A stretch of 64,000 nucleotides of DNA from Catenaria anguillulae PL171. Its lineage: Eukaryota; Blastocladiomycota; Blastocladiomycetes; Blastocladiales; Catenariaceae. Where the stretch lies: positions 1-64,000 of the forward strand of contig MCFL01000047.1 of the NCBI GenBank assembly GCA_002102555.1, read 5' to 3'. The notes below the pieces were generated by a model. It made no database searches. It was not told where the DNA came from and was given only the letters and a program-made list of their open reading frames with translations. Below are positions 49,638 to 60,779 of the stretch, in pieces. Each line of letters opens with the position of its first letter. The first letter of the stretch is position 1. A program made the translations under genes and the position numbers.

Positions 49638-51941
49638 ATGACTTTGACTTTGCGCAACGCCGAGCTCGCCGAGCGTATCAAGGCACTTGCCCCGCTCGCC
49701 GCCGCCACACCACCACCACCACCGCCAGCGTCAGACACTCATGCACAAGCACATGCACAAGCACAAGACTCCACCTCCGCCATTCGCCAGCAACTGGCCG
49801 CCCTTCTTGCCGCCGTCCTTGCCGCCCCGCCTGCTGCAGCATCCTTATCATCAGCGCCCACTTCGCTGCCGCAATGTGTCGGCGACGACGCTGACGACTT
49901 CGACGACTATGGCCTCCCAACCCTTCTGCCGCTCTACTTGTCGCGTTTACTCGAGTCGATTCCCCAGCAAGCCCGCTCGGCAGACTTGATGCCCCTGGCC
50001 GCCAACTTGCTGCGAGATCATCTGGGAGACTCTTCGCTTCCCCTCGCCAAACGACTTCGCGGCGCAATCGTCTTCATCTCCCTCTTCCGCGCTTCTCCCG
50101 CCATTGCTCTCGACATTTTCCTGCTCCACGCCCAAGATGCCTTCATGGAATCGATTGCCGACACGCTCGAGCCTGCCGCAGATGCTCCTACCGCTTGCTG
50201 GTCCAAGCCTCTCGTTGCACAGCTCGTTGTTGCCCTCCTGGATCTCCTGGCGTTGGCAGCCTCCCATGCCGCTGCCCGTCCTTCATTACGCCGCTCGTTC
50301 CATACCTTCGCATTCTTGCCAGGTCGTCGTCTTCATCCGCATCCCAAAGTCTTTGCCATGGGCATCGCGTGGTGCGACCTTTGCAACAAATATCTTGACA
50401 AAACTTGCAAATGGCGACATGCCGCGGGTCGTGGTTTTGGTGGTGACACTGACAGGATTGCAAGGAGCAAGACGGAGCAACAACACCCGACATGGGATGC
50501 GACCAAGGCAAGCGGCGATGAGACCAAGGGCAGCAATGCCTCTCCAGAGTCGAGCATTCACTACCTTCTTTCCACCTTGACAGCCGAAACGACTCCAGCT
50601 CGCGAGCGAGAATCTCTCATGGAGTCCATTGCTCTCATGTCCATTCAGACCGATTACCGCCCGCTTTTCATGTCCTCACCTTTGCTGGGACCCCTCATTA
50701 CCATGTTTCGCAACCCGGCCATCCTCTCGGCACTGTCGCCGTCGCTCGCATTCGGATTTGCAACTCTTATTCACCACCTTACCATGTACCCTCCTCGACT
50801 CACCCCCGAACAACGCCAGCTCCGTCGTCTCGCCCAGTTTGCGCAATCTGGCGGCCGCGGCGCTCCACCACCAAAATCCACCGATGAAAATGACGAGGAG
50901 GCACGCAAACAAGAGGACGCCATTACAGACAGGTGTTTGGTGCTGGTCAAGGAACACAAGGTCATGGTGTCCCTTGTGGGTGTCTATCGCTCGCAGTCAC
51001 GGTTAGCGCAAGGATCGCTCTCCACTTCGCTTTCATCCACGCTTGGATCGATCGCGTGCCATCTGGCCCAAACGGAAAGCTTGCGAGGATTGCTTGTCCA
51101 ACAAGGCCTCGTTGGCATGCTGGTGCGCATTGCGCCGTCGGACCGTGCAGCAGCCCAAGCGCTCGCCCGTTGCGGGATCACGCTCAACCCTGCCATCGCA
51201 TTCGGCGAGCAACACGTTACCTCTGTTGCCAACTCACTCTGGACACTGGTCGTCCCGCCACCCGTCACGGGTGGCCTCCTCGAATCCAAGAACCAGCAAC
51301 AGCCCATGCACGACTCGTCGCTGGCACACTACGAATCCTTACTTGCCATCACCAACCTCGCCACGCTCCCCACCTTGGGCCCGCACCTGGGCGACTGGTT
51401 TATCCGCCTGGACCGCTCCGACTCTTTGCTCGCCGACAACCTCGACATCCGGCGTGCCGCCTGGGAACTCTTGTGCAACATGGTATGGACAAGCCCGGAC
51501 GTGCTGGAAAAGTGTGTCGACAACCCGCGCCGATTGCGGCTCGTGCTCGACATGGCGGTTGCGCACTCGCACCACGACGAGGAGCCCGCCATGCGCAGGG
51601 CTGTGCTGGGCGTGTTGGCTGCACTGACGTGCTGTGCGCCCGTGGTCCAGTACTTGGCTGAGCACGTGAGTGAACGGAGCAGTGAGGAGGGCCAGAAGCA
51701 GGAAGATGTGGTGGCGGTCACGCATTTGGAAAGGATAATGGCTGTGAGTAAGCGGGAAAAGGACGTGGAAATGATGCATCGGTTGAGCCAAATGTGGGTG
51801 CATGTGGTGGAGGACGAGCAGGTTGGACGGGCGTGGGGACGCAAAATGGGGTTGAGCAAGGTGCTGGACGGGTTTGTGAAGCAGGCAAAGGGGCACGGTG
51901 GGGTTGTGGGGCTAGTGGGTGAGGCCATGAAGTCGTTGTAA
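49638..51941 (+). CDS. UNC-45/She4/Cro1 myosin chaperone
   Basis: 767 residues, no intron needed. The family folds myosin heads and works with Hsp90/Hsp70; fungal members lack the N-terminal TPR, as here. Residues 1-80 are Ala/Pro/Gln-rich. The rest is armadillo-like helices: LPLYLSRLLESIPQQARSAD, SIHYLLSTLTAETTPARERE, ESIALMSIQTDYRPLFMSSP. The UCS hallmark is near residue 580: HYESLLAITNLATLPTLGPH followed by DNLDIRRAAWELLCNMVWTS. Length fits yeast She4 (~790). Position 49632 has a TTG in frame, but ATG 49638 is the natural start. It shares a divergent promoter with the MFSD1-like gene. Confidence 0.85.
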   Translation: MTLTLRNAELAERIKALAPLAAATPPPPPPASDTHAQAHAQAQDSTSAIRQQLAALLAAVLAAPPAAASLSSAPTSLPQCVGDDADDFDDYGLPTLLPLYLSRLLESIPQQARSADLMPLAANLLRDHLGDSSLPLAKRLRGAIVFISLFRASPAIALDIFLLHAQDAFMESIADTLEPAADAPTACWSKPLVAQLVVALLDLLALAASHAAARPSLRRSFHTFAFLPGRRLHPHPKVFAMGIAWCDLCNKYLDKTCKWRHAAGRGFGGDTDRIARSKTEQQHPTWDATKASGDETKGSNASPESSIHYLLSTLTAETTPARERESLMESIALMSIQTDYRPLFMSSPLLGPLITMFRNPAILSALSPSLAFGFATLIHHLTMYPPRLTPEQRQLRRLAQFAQSGGRGAPPPKSTDENDEEARKQEDAITDRCLVLVKEHKVMVSLVGVYRSQSRLAQGSLSTSLSSTLGSIACHLAQTESLRGLLVQQGLVGMLVRIAPSDRAAAQALARCGITLNPAIAFGEQHVTSVANSLWTLVVPPPVTGGLLESKNQQQPMHDSSLAHYESLLAITNLATLPTLGPHLGDWFIRLDRSDSLLADNLDIRRAAWELLCNMVWTSPDVLEKCVDNPRRLRLVLDMAVAHSHHDEEPAMRRAVLGVLAALTCCAPVVQYLAEHVSERSSEEGQKQEDVVAVTHLERIMAVSKREKDVEMMHRLSQMWVHVVEDEQVGRAWGRKMGLSKVLDGFVKQAKGHGGVVGLVGEAMKSL

Positions 51942-52146
51942 GTGTATTACGTTAATGAATCTGGAGTCTTGCGTCTGTTACTGACGATTTTTTTTTTTCG
52001 ACTCTCCCCAGTCCTGACTGGCGATGTTCCATACTGACTTGTGAGTGATGATGGTCGGTCGATCCGAGTTGAAAATGTAAAGGTCCACATTTTGGTATAC
52101 ATATGCCTTATGCATCCATGATTTCCTCCATTCTACGCTATGCAAT

Positions 52147-54399
52147 ATGAGCATCGATACGACCGACCCTGAGCTTTGGCTCTCCCTGGGGCTCACGGCC
52201 ACCGTGTCGGGCCTCTTTCTCGTCGCCGCCTTCAAAAAGTACTTCAGCTCGAGCTCAAATGCCATCGGCCCAGGAAACAGACTCAAGCGGGCCGGCACAC
52301 CCTCGGGAAAAAGGAGCAAGGGCAGGCGGAGCGGCCACGCCACGAATCGCAGCGGTAAGAAGGGCCACAAGGCCGGGCTACGTCTGGGCGAAAACGCTGA
52401 CGACCAAGAGGATGATGACGATGACGACATGGTTGAAGATGACGAGGTGCCACTTACCAGAAATTCCGGTCCACCGCCACAGACCCAAGCGAGTCGACTT
52501 GCGGATGGTGCCCCTTGCCAGTGGATTGTACAATGTGGGCAACTCTTGCTTCTTCAACTCGGTCATTCAATCGCTCGCCACTCTCGACCCGTTGCTCGAC
52601 TTCCTTCTTCGTTCGACCGCAAGAGGAGTGCCTGCGGGCACCGTTTCCCATGCGCTTTTGGAGACTCTGGCTGGTTCGTCCATGCAAATTGTGTCGCAAA
52701 TTGGGAGGCTCTCCCACTCACACCCACCCACCACCAATGTTGCGTACAGAACTCCGCAAACCACTCAATTTTCCTCGTGCATTCACGCCAAACTCGCTCC
52801 TTGCCGCCCTTAGCCGCACAAACCATCGTCTTTTCAACATGCGCCAGCAAGATGCGCAAGAACTCTTCCAGGCCGTCTCAGACACAATTGGAGTGGAATG
52901 GCTCAAGTTGCATGCAGCCATGGCCCGCCCGACGCTCATGGATGCTTGCATTGATCGCTCTTTCAGTACCTTTGCTGCGACGCTGACCCAACAACCACAC
53001 GCGACGCCCTTCACGGGATGGCTCGCGAGCCGCTTGGTTTGCATCGATTGCCAGTATTGCCCCGCCCTTCGCCACTTCACGTTCGACAACCTGTCGCTCT
53101 CGCTGCCCCTCGCGTCTGTTGCCTCGCTCGACTCGGCTCTCCGCGCGTACAGTGCCCTGGAATACATTGATGACGCCGTGTGCCGCCGGTGCTCCTTGTT
53201 CAAGACATTGGCACAACTGAAGGCGGCCTGGTTAGAGGCGCAGACGCACGAAAACAAGATATCTGCCGCAATTGTGGCTGCCAAATCGACCGCCATGGGG
53301 GCCAATTCCACTGCATCAGCAACGGCGACTGGCGCTGCTACTGCACGCGGCGCGGCCAAGAAACGCAAATCGAAATCGTCCCGTCGTCGTTCCGTCCAAT
53401 CCGAGGCACAAGCGCCTTCTTCACATGACCACCACCACCACGACAGAGACCATCACCAGCAGCACAAGCTCCATCTCTCCCAAAAGCGCACTGCGCAAGC
53501 CAAGCTGCTCATGGAACACGTTGAATCCATGCTCCGCACACATTCCGAGGAATCCGACCTCCCCGCCGGCATCACCCTTGCCCGCGTGCAAACCAAGCAC
53601 ACAAAGCAACTCATGATTGCTCGGCCACCCCAACTCCTCGCATTGCACCTGAATCGCTCAGCCATTGTGGGATACAGGGTCGTTAAGAACACGTGCAATG
53701 TGCAGCTTGCCGAGTACTTGGACATCGCACAAGTGTGTACTGGACCTGAAACCGTCATGTCGCCGCTGCAGTCCATGAAGGGCATTTCCCGAGTGTTGAC
53801 AATGGGACCGCATTTACCGAATCAGAAGCCGACGTTGGGGAACATTGTCATGCGTGGGTCCTTGCGTGCGAATCGCAAGCACGGAGCAAGTCATGAGACA
53901 GCAATGGATGCGACTGATGGGCAGGATCGCGAAAACGGGGGCGAACGGAGCTGCGCGACGGCTTTGGGATCCTCCAAGGCGAGGGGATGACCCCAGGTTG
54001 GTTCAAGCGCCCCCCACGCCGCCAGCAACCCTGTCGCCAACCGGATCCCCGAGGCTGCACGCCTCGAGTGCCCAATCATCACCTCCAGCACTGGAAATCG
54101 GTTCCACCTCTGCTGGTGCCTCAGAAGCTGCAGCTCGTGGCGACGAGCGCGAGCGTGAACCGACCGCTCCCTCGACTCCACTTTCGCAAGAAATCATGTA
54201 CCGCCTGCAAGCCGTTGTCGTGCACCACGGCGGCCACGAGTACGGGCACTACATTTCGTACCGGCGGGCCCCTCCAGGCATGGGCGTAGGGTCGCAGGGT
54301 TGGCTGCGTGTGTCGGATGACCGGGTGGATGCGGTGCAGGTGGATGAGGTGTTGGCGTGTGGGAGTGGGGCCGTGATGGTGTTTTATGAGCGGATTTGA
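52147..54399 (+). CDS. Membrane-anchored ubiquitin-specific protease
   Basis: Start ATG 52147. Residues 10-27 form one membrane helix (LWLSLGLTATVSGLFLVAAF), then a basic/acidic linker, then the USP catalytic domain: Cys box ASGLYNVGNSCFFNSVIQSL, QQDAQELFQ, a Cys pair C..CQYC and C..RRC (zinc ribbon), and His box VVHHGGHEYGHYISYRR, ending GSGAVMVFYERI. N-terminal anchoring as in USP30/Ubp16 (mitochondrial outer membrane) suggests removal of ubiquitin at a membrane. Intron 52674-52749 is in frame. Two further frame changes (between 52350 and 52490, and between about 53840 and 53990) are not resolved and may be introns or base errors. A His-rich loop (DHHHHDRDHHQQ) is an insertion. Confidence 0.82.
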
Positions 54400-54670
54400 G
54401 TCACATTCTTGTTGTGAAATCAGGTGGATATGTTTACATGACTGTCTTTATGCGACAGCCAAGTTGTGTGTATTCTCAAAGTGCAGAGGCTGTCACGGTG
54501 CGTCGACATGTCGATCATGCCGGTCACGCTGGCAGGTGTTCCCGAGTTCGATGGGGGGCCATGGCCGACAGTAAATGAGCACAGCAAAGCAAAGCATCCA
54601 TACAATGGAACTGTGAGCATTTGTTTTTGGTGCTCCGATACCATCCATTCCCTCATTCGATCCATGCATC

Positions 54671-57600
54671 ATGCCATTCATTGTGCCCACGCCTCTGGGC
54701 GCCACTGCCGCGTCGACAGGATCTTGGACCGACTTGGCCGCGTCGCAGTTCTTTGTCGTCCAAGAGCGCGCTGGGGCCACCAACAGCTCAAGATCAGCGA
54801 CTTCGTTGTCTGTCTCTGCCGGCCATGGAAGCGGCCCCGGCGTCACCCCGGGAAGCAGTGCTCATTCCGGCCTCGACGGACCAGTACGCCACCCAATCAT
54901 CCTCGCGTCTCCCGCAACGTCATGGCCAACGCAGCTGGCTGTTGCAATTGTTCAATGCTCGCACCGTATTCTCGTCAAACCAACTGCACAAGGTCCCCGC
55001 ATTGTCATTGCCATTGCCGACAATCGACCCGCGATCCTCGCAGACTGGTTGATTGTGGAATTACAGCTCTTTCCGCGCGCCCTTGCGCTCGAGCCAGGAA
55101 CGCCGTTGACGCCAATACAGCACACCAGCAACGGGTTGCCAGCGCTCCATCGATCTGGATCAGCCATCACCTTCAGTGATTTTGACTTTCGTCTTATCCG
55201 CCTCGTGACAGAGTTTGTCGTTGGCGACCAACAGCTTGGCGGTTCGCGGAATGGGGCACCGGCAAGCGAACTTCATTCATCGTGTATGGCTTATCTTCAC
55301 CGCTTCACTTGCATTTACGCAGTTGCGCCGTTGTTGACTTGCTTTTTGTGCTCGCCGGCGTGGCTTTTCCAGCCGACTCGCCAACCCGATTACCGCGATC
55401 ATCCCCGCGTCATCTGTCTTCCATACTTCGTCGCTATCTTGAAACAATTGAATTGCCCACCGATTGCTACCTTGTCGCGCACAGCGATTGCACCGTGGTT
55501 GACACTTGGGCGGACGAAACTGCGCCATATCCTGCAACCATTTTGCTGTCACGACACCACTGGGTCGTGGTTCCGTGGCCAGACCCAGACGACGGCACAC
55601 TGCCGTTGCCAAATGAATCTGATATTGCGCACGACGCCCTTCGATGTCCGTTCTTCTGCGTGTCTTCGATTGTGCCCGATCCGCGTGTGTCCTCCTTTGC
55701 TTCTCCCCCCACTGCACTGGGATCCACAGCCTCGACGGCCGCCGGAGTTTCTGTGCCTTGCACACTGTCGCTTTCATTGACATATGATGCGACATGTGCA
55801 CCGCCAACCACCAACGTTGACAACGCAAACACTACCTTCAAGTTGCAACTCGTGTTCCCATCCCCGGAAATCGTACAAGTCTTTATGGTATTGGTGCAAG
55901 ATTCACTCTACAATCTAGCCCGCTCCACTGAAACACGTACCACCGAGCGTGACGCACGCCATCGACTTGGCGGTGACCTGGGCTTTGCGCTTTCCGAATC
56001 GCAATCCAACGACTCGCTTGCATCACCGAGCGCCCTTCGACCTCGATTGCCCAATGCTAAAGCCGTGTCGAAAGCACCAGTGGCAAGACTCCTAGTCCCA
56101 AGATACAAGTCAAGTACACACCTCATGCAGCTTCAACGCATCGCCCGGCTTTCTCGGCTCTTTGGTGTCCAATTTCAAAATGACGAGGAGCCTCTCGAGT
56201 TCCCTGTTCGTATTTGGGTGACCAGCAAGTTCACTCCTGCTTCGCCTTCCTCGCTTGTCGTTCCCGTGTGGAGCGGTGCCGAGCTGCACTGATCACTGGC
56301 CCGGGGACTGCACCCGGTTCCTCACCGTCCACAGCCCCTATCGTCTACCGGATGACCATGTGGGTCATGTCTGATTGCCTCTTGTTTCTGGAGTCGGATC
56401 CAACAAAGAGCGTCCCCTTGCGACTGCACTTACCATTCCTTGAGCTCGCAACGGTTTCCAAGATTCCTCATGGGCCAACGTCGTGGGGAATCACGGCCGC
56501 GCTATGGGGATCGATCAGTACCTTGGCATTCTTGCTTCGCTCACGGGCCGGTCGAACCTGGGGGATTGAGGTGGTCGAGCCATCTCATGCATCAGCCTTG
56601 TACGATGTGATCATGGGCAGGTTACGCCAAGTTCGGTTACCACCGCTGCCAGTCACCCCGACTTCCGCACCCTTGACACCTGCAAGTGTAACATTCTCGA
56701 GTCCGCGGGATGTTCTGGGCTTTTTTTCGTTGCCTACACCGCCACCGCCCATCCCAGATTCCGCATCAGCACTTTCTGGCTCGTTTTCGTCCTTGTCTGT
56801 TGCGGCAGAACTGGACGTGTGCAACACACCGCTCGACTTTTTGTTTCCGTCCCTGGATCCGCGGTCAAGTCGACACGAGAAGCACCTGTCTGCCCTGTGG
56901 GAATCTTTTTCCAAGTCCGTCCTTCTTCACGCCCCACATGTTGAGCTTGGCCCGCATCTTTTTGCCCTGTTTTGTGGAGGAATTGTGGATCGACAGCTGT
57001 CATCGGAGGCAGCGGCTGCTTTAGCGGGCGAAGGCGCGGGCTCCACGCTTGTTACCTATGACGGGCTCCTCGTGCCCTCCACCAACGCATCGACCGACTC
57101 TCTCCCCAGTGCCGCGCCGCCAAACCGTCTTCGCAACCGCCGCACCGTGATCGGCTTCCCATGCTCCATGCGCCAGGCCCTGTGGTCGCTTCTCGCTCGA
57201 AGGGCAGCCGACTTGACGTCCAGCGACGTCTTTGACCCTGTCACATCGCCTTTTCCTGGTGCGGGCCCCAACGCTCGCAATCCGCATCACCATCAGGACG
57301 GATGGTCATTCTCTGACTTTCAAGCTCGCCCGCGGCGCAAGAGCACGGGCGACGCGCTATCCATTGGTGGCCACATCCCACCACTTGCGCTTGTCCGAGA
57401 ATACCCGGAGTATGTCAAGCTCGGCCCACACCCGGATTGGGAAGAGGAGATTGAAAAGGACGTGCACCGAAGTTTACCGGAGCACCCGGCGTTTGAAACC
57501 AACGGCATTGGCCAGAGCGCCCTGCGCCGTGTCTTGCACGCATTTTCGCATCGGAATCCCGCCGTCGGATATGCTCAAGCCATGAACTTGATTGCTTGCC

Positions 57601-59066
57601 AACTTCTTCGCGCGTGTGGCGAGGCTCAAGCGTTTGCTGCACTTTGCTGGATTACAGAGTATCTCATGCCCACGCATTTCACGCGCACGTTGCTCGGTGC
57701 GCTTGTTGACCAGCAGGTATTTGAGATGCTGCTGTTGCGATTTTTGCCCAAAGTGTCGGCCAAGTTGCAGACCATGCACACGGGCATTGCAGCGATTACC
57801 ATTTCATGGTTCCTGTCGGCGTTCATGAGCGTTGTCCCATCAAATTGCGCCCTGGTTGTGCTGGATGGCGTGTTTTTGGATCGCGAGCGGTTCGTGTTTC
57901 TCTTGGCCGTCGGCATTGTGGGACACCTTGAGGAAGCGATTCTCAAGGCCGAGGACGAGTTGCACATGATGGTGTTGATTCGCGATTTCTTCAAGTTATT
58001 TGAGGACGTGGACGCGGGCGTCAATGGCGTTCGAAATGGGAGCGAAAGCGATGGAGACGCTGCCAATTCCACATCGCCGACAAGCAAGGGAAACGAGATG
58101 GAGGGAGACGATACCCAACTTTTAGGACTCGCCCTTTTGCAAACCGTCATCATCACCGCCTACACTCGCTTTGGCCCGTTGCTTACGCACGACACGATTG
58201 CCGAACTACGCGACTCTGCGCGTTTTGCTGCGGTTCACAAGCTCGAATTCGATTTCCGGAAGGCCCAGTTGCGCACCATTTCGGCCCAAGCAGGGTTACC
58301 ATCCGAAGAAGCCGAGCTCGTGTACACGCATTTCCAGTGGACAATCTTGACCAAGGGCCAAACGCCGGGCATGCTGAATGGCACAGGTGCAACAATATTC
58401 ATGGCGCGTGCTTGCAAGTGGGCCAGCGTTCCTGGACCACTGGAAGTGAGCGATTTACCCGACTTTGGTACTCTGATTCTGCGGTTTCAGCTCGGGAACC
58501 ATCGTCACGGCGGCGAACCGAATGCACTCGGTACCGACGAGCAGAATCCCGATTCTACGGCTGAAGAAGCAGCAACACCAGTCGGACTCGACTTTGCAGG
58601 AGCCTCCGCCGCGTACCGCGACCTTACTCGTGGTTCTTCGAGCAAGCGACTGCGATTTCTTTTCGCGCTGCACGACCTTGACCGAGATGGCGTGTTGGAC
58701 GCGCGCGAAGCGGACTTGCTCATGTATCACCTCGCCTGGTTCTTGGGCGGCGGCAAGCACGACTGGGATGCGCTGCAAGCATGTGTGGCCGGCGACAGCA
58801 AGCTTCATCATCATCATCAGCACGAGGACTTGTCTGAGGTCGGCATGTGCCTGTGGAACATTTACCATGCGTTGTCCTCCACAACGGCCGCTGTGCTGAC
58901 ACAAGAGGCAAATGTCGTTGCAACTGACCCTGGTCATGTCCAAGGCATGCGGAAGAGGGCCGAGTCGTCAGTCCTGGGGTTGGGAGCGGGCGTCTCGCTG
59001 AATGCGTTTTTATTGGCGCTGTCTGTGGATCCGCTCATTGTGGAGAAGATGCACTTTTATTCTTGA
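54671..59066 (+). CDS. TBC RabGAP with GRAM and EF-hand regions (TBC1D8/9 type)
   Basis: Exons 54671-55281, 55323-56275 and 56335-59066 give 1431 residues in one frame; the first intron is only 41 nt and tentative, the second (GTGCCGAG..CCACAG, 59 nt) is solid. The N-terminal half holds a GRAM-like domain (PTDCYLVAHSDCTVVDTWAD) and a second one (TMWVMSDCLLFLESD). The TBC domain starts at GFPCSMRQALWSLLARRAAD, has IEKDVHRSLPEH (IxxDxxR, arginine finger) and AVGYAQAMNLIACQLL (YxQ glutamine finger). A C-terminal EF-hand, LHDLDRDGVLDAREADLL, has all loop ligands. It switches off Rab GTPases in membrane traffic. The layout equals TBC1D8/TBC1D9. Confidence 0.88.
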
Positions 59067-59104
59067 CTTACCGTGCATGCAATTCCATGTTTACTCGTGA
59101 TTGA

Positions 59105-60183
59105 TTACCGAATAGACGCTTCACTCGAACCGCAGATACTTAAACGCCTGGGTTGGCAGCATGGGGTACCAATCCACCGGCAACCACATAGTATGAGAGC
59201 CTGCAGAGCGGCGAGAAGATCTTGCGAATTGCTCGCACCTTGGGTACTTTGAGGAAGAGCTTTGCGGCTGGGCGCTTCCGGATCGTCAAGGAGTGTACTT
59301 GTACGGTTTGGTTTCGCCGGTGCATGTAACGGCTCTGCTTGTCCATAAAGACTTGAAACACGTGTCAATCGGAAAGACGCTGTTGGGGGCAAGTTCAGTA
59401 CATCGAGACCAAAGGCAGCCAAGCAAAGGAATGAAAAAGTTTTCCACCCAAGAGCGGACTCATGTTCTTGCTGATTTGTCAACATTGATGATTCTGCGAA
59501 CGGCTGGAGGAAAAGACCGAAATCTATTCCATAAGCGGCTCCAGTTGGTCGAGTACGCAAATGAGCGGTGCCACAACGACTTCCCGAAACGCAGAAACTA
59601 CTTGAGTTTGCGGACACCACTCACTTCGCGCACACGAGACACTGGCTGTGACGACAAAGACAGGCTGAATGCGTCGAGAACAAACACGGCTGAGACCAGC
59701 TTAAAACGTAAATTGAAAGTGGATCATTGACGTGGCCAATGTCGTCGCCCTTTCAAACGTGCGGAGAAGCTGAGCCAACAGTTCCCTGTATCCGACGAAC
59801 TCATTTCGAAGTTTTGCATCAGTTGGATGGTTGTCAATCGCGGCAGAAAGAGCAGGCGGAGCGGGCGAAGGACAAAGAGGGTTGCAAAGGACGTTTGACT
59901 TGAAGTGTGTAATGATTCGCGAGACGACCTCGTCCCGAAAGCAGAATTTTACCTTTGCGAAGGACTTTGACGTTAAAGATTGAGTGAGGCAAGCTCGTTT
60001 CAGTCCCGCCCTTGTGCAGGTCGCCAAGGGACGCGACCCGTGGATTCGATGGCAGAGAAGACGATGGAAATATGGGTGGAGGCCACGACCTGATTCTCTC
60101 ACAGATTGGATGAATCGCGGGTTCGTAAGGAATGGGTACAACAGATCAATAACCCACGTACTGAGCAGGCTGCCTCGTTTCAC
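59105..60183 (-). CDS. Unknown, probably multi-exon
   Basis: I do not recognise it. The minus strand has overlapping open stretches: 60183-59701 (160 codons; FAKVKFCFRDEVVSRIITHF, FVGYRELLAQLLRTFERATT) and 59361-59140 (FQVFMDKQSRYMHRRNQTVQ, basic, then LCRLSYYVVAGGLVPHAANP). Between them TTTGTCGTCACAG (about 59650) looks like an acceptor followed by PVSRVREVSGVRKLK. A plausible model has three or more exons of a basic, partly helical protein. Ends are uncertain. Confidence 0.3.
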
Positions 60184-60493
60184 TGGGTAAAGAGCTGGAC
60201 CACGTGCGGGCTCGAGCTCGAGTGCGTCCGCCGACGGGCACAGAAATACACACAGTTGGATGTATTATAAGTACATCCTTGTTAAGGGGTTAGTGCCTCC
60301 TTTCTTCCCGCTGCTGTGTAAATAAAGTCGTCCTCTAGATGAACAAGTATGGCGGCCTCCGATCCCCGGACAAGCGCGTCCACCATCACACAAAAACTGC
60401 TGAAGCGAACCAAGACGCCGATCAAAGCTTACAGTTCACAAGCCACCGAACTGAATCGCGCTCTGTTTTTCTGAATCCCTCAGCTGTCTGTCG

Positions 60494-60745
60494 TTGCCCT
60501 TTCCCTATCTCTTTTGTTCACGCTGCGGCAGGCTTGGGCCTGCAATCTCCTTTCTTTTCCGCCTTCACCTTGGAAATGCGAGTACGAAATTGTCAACCAC
60601 GCCGTTCAACGCCTTCACCGGCACAATCGACAACAACGCACTGGACCTGGGCGATTGGAACGTGCCAACAGGATTCACAATCGGCGCCAATGTCGACTCA
60701 AAAAATCAAAACTGTACTGTATTTTTCAAGCAATTGAAGTCATGA
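60494..60745 (+). CDS. Possible small secreted-type protein end
   Basis: 83 codons. The last 50 residues (STTPFNAFTGTIDNNALDLG, then DWNVPTGFTIGANVDSKNQN and CTVFFKQLKS) look like a real protein rather than chance, with an NCT glycosylation site. The beginning (PYLFCSRCGRLG) does not, so an upstream exon is likely between 60200 and 60580. No family recognised. It converges with the ABCA gene, 34 bp apart. Confidence 0.3.
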   Translation: MPFPYLFCSRCGRLGPAISFLFRLHLGNASTKLSTTPFNAFTGTIDNNALDLGDWNVPTGFTIGANVDSKNQNCTVFFKQLKS

Positions 60746-60779
60746 CATTCCTCAACAAAGGAACCAAGCTATCCCCAAT

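Noticed and set aside
50188-51928. Minus-strand frames over the UNC-45-like gene
   Set aside because: Antisense shadows of a fully open, conserved gene.
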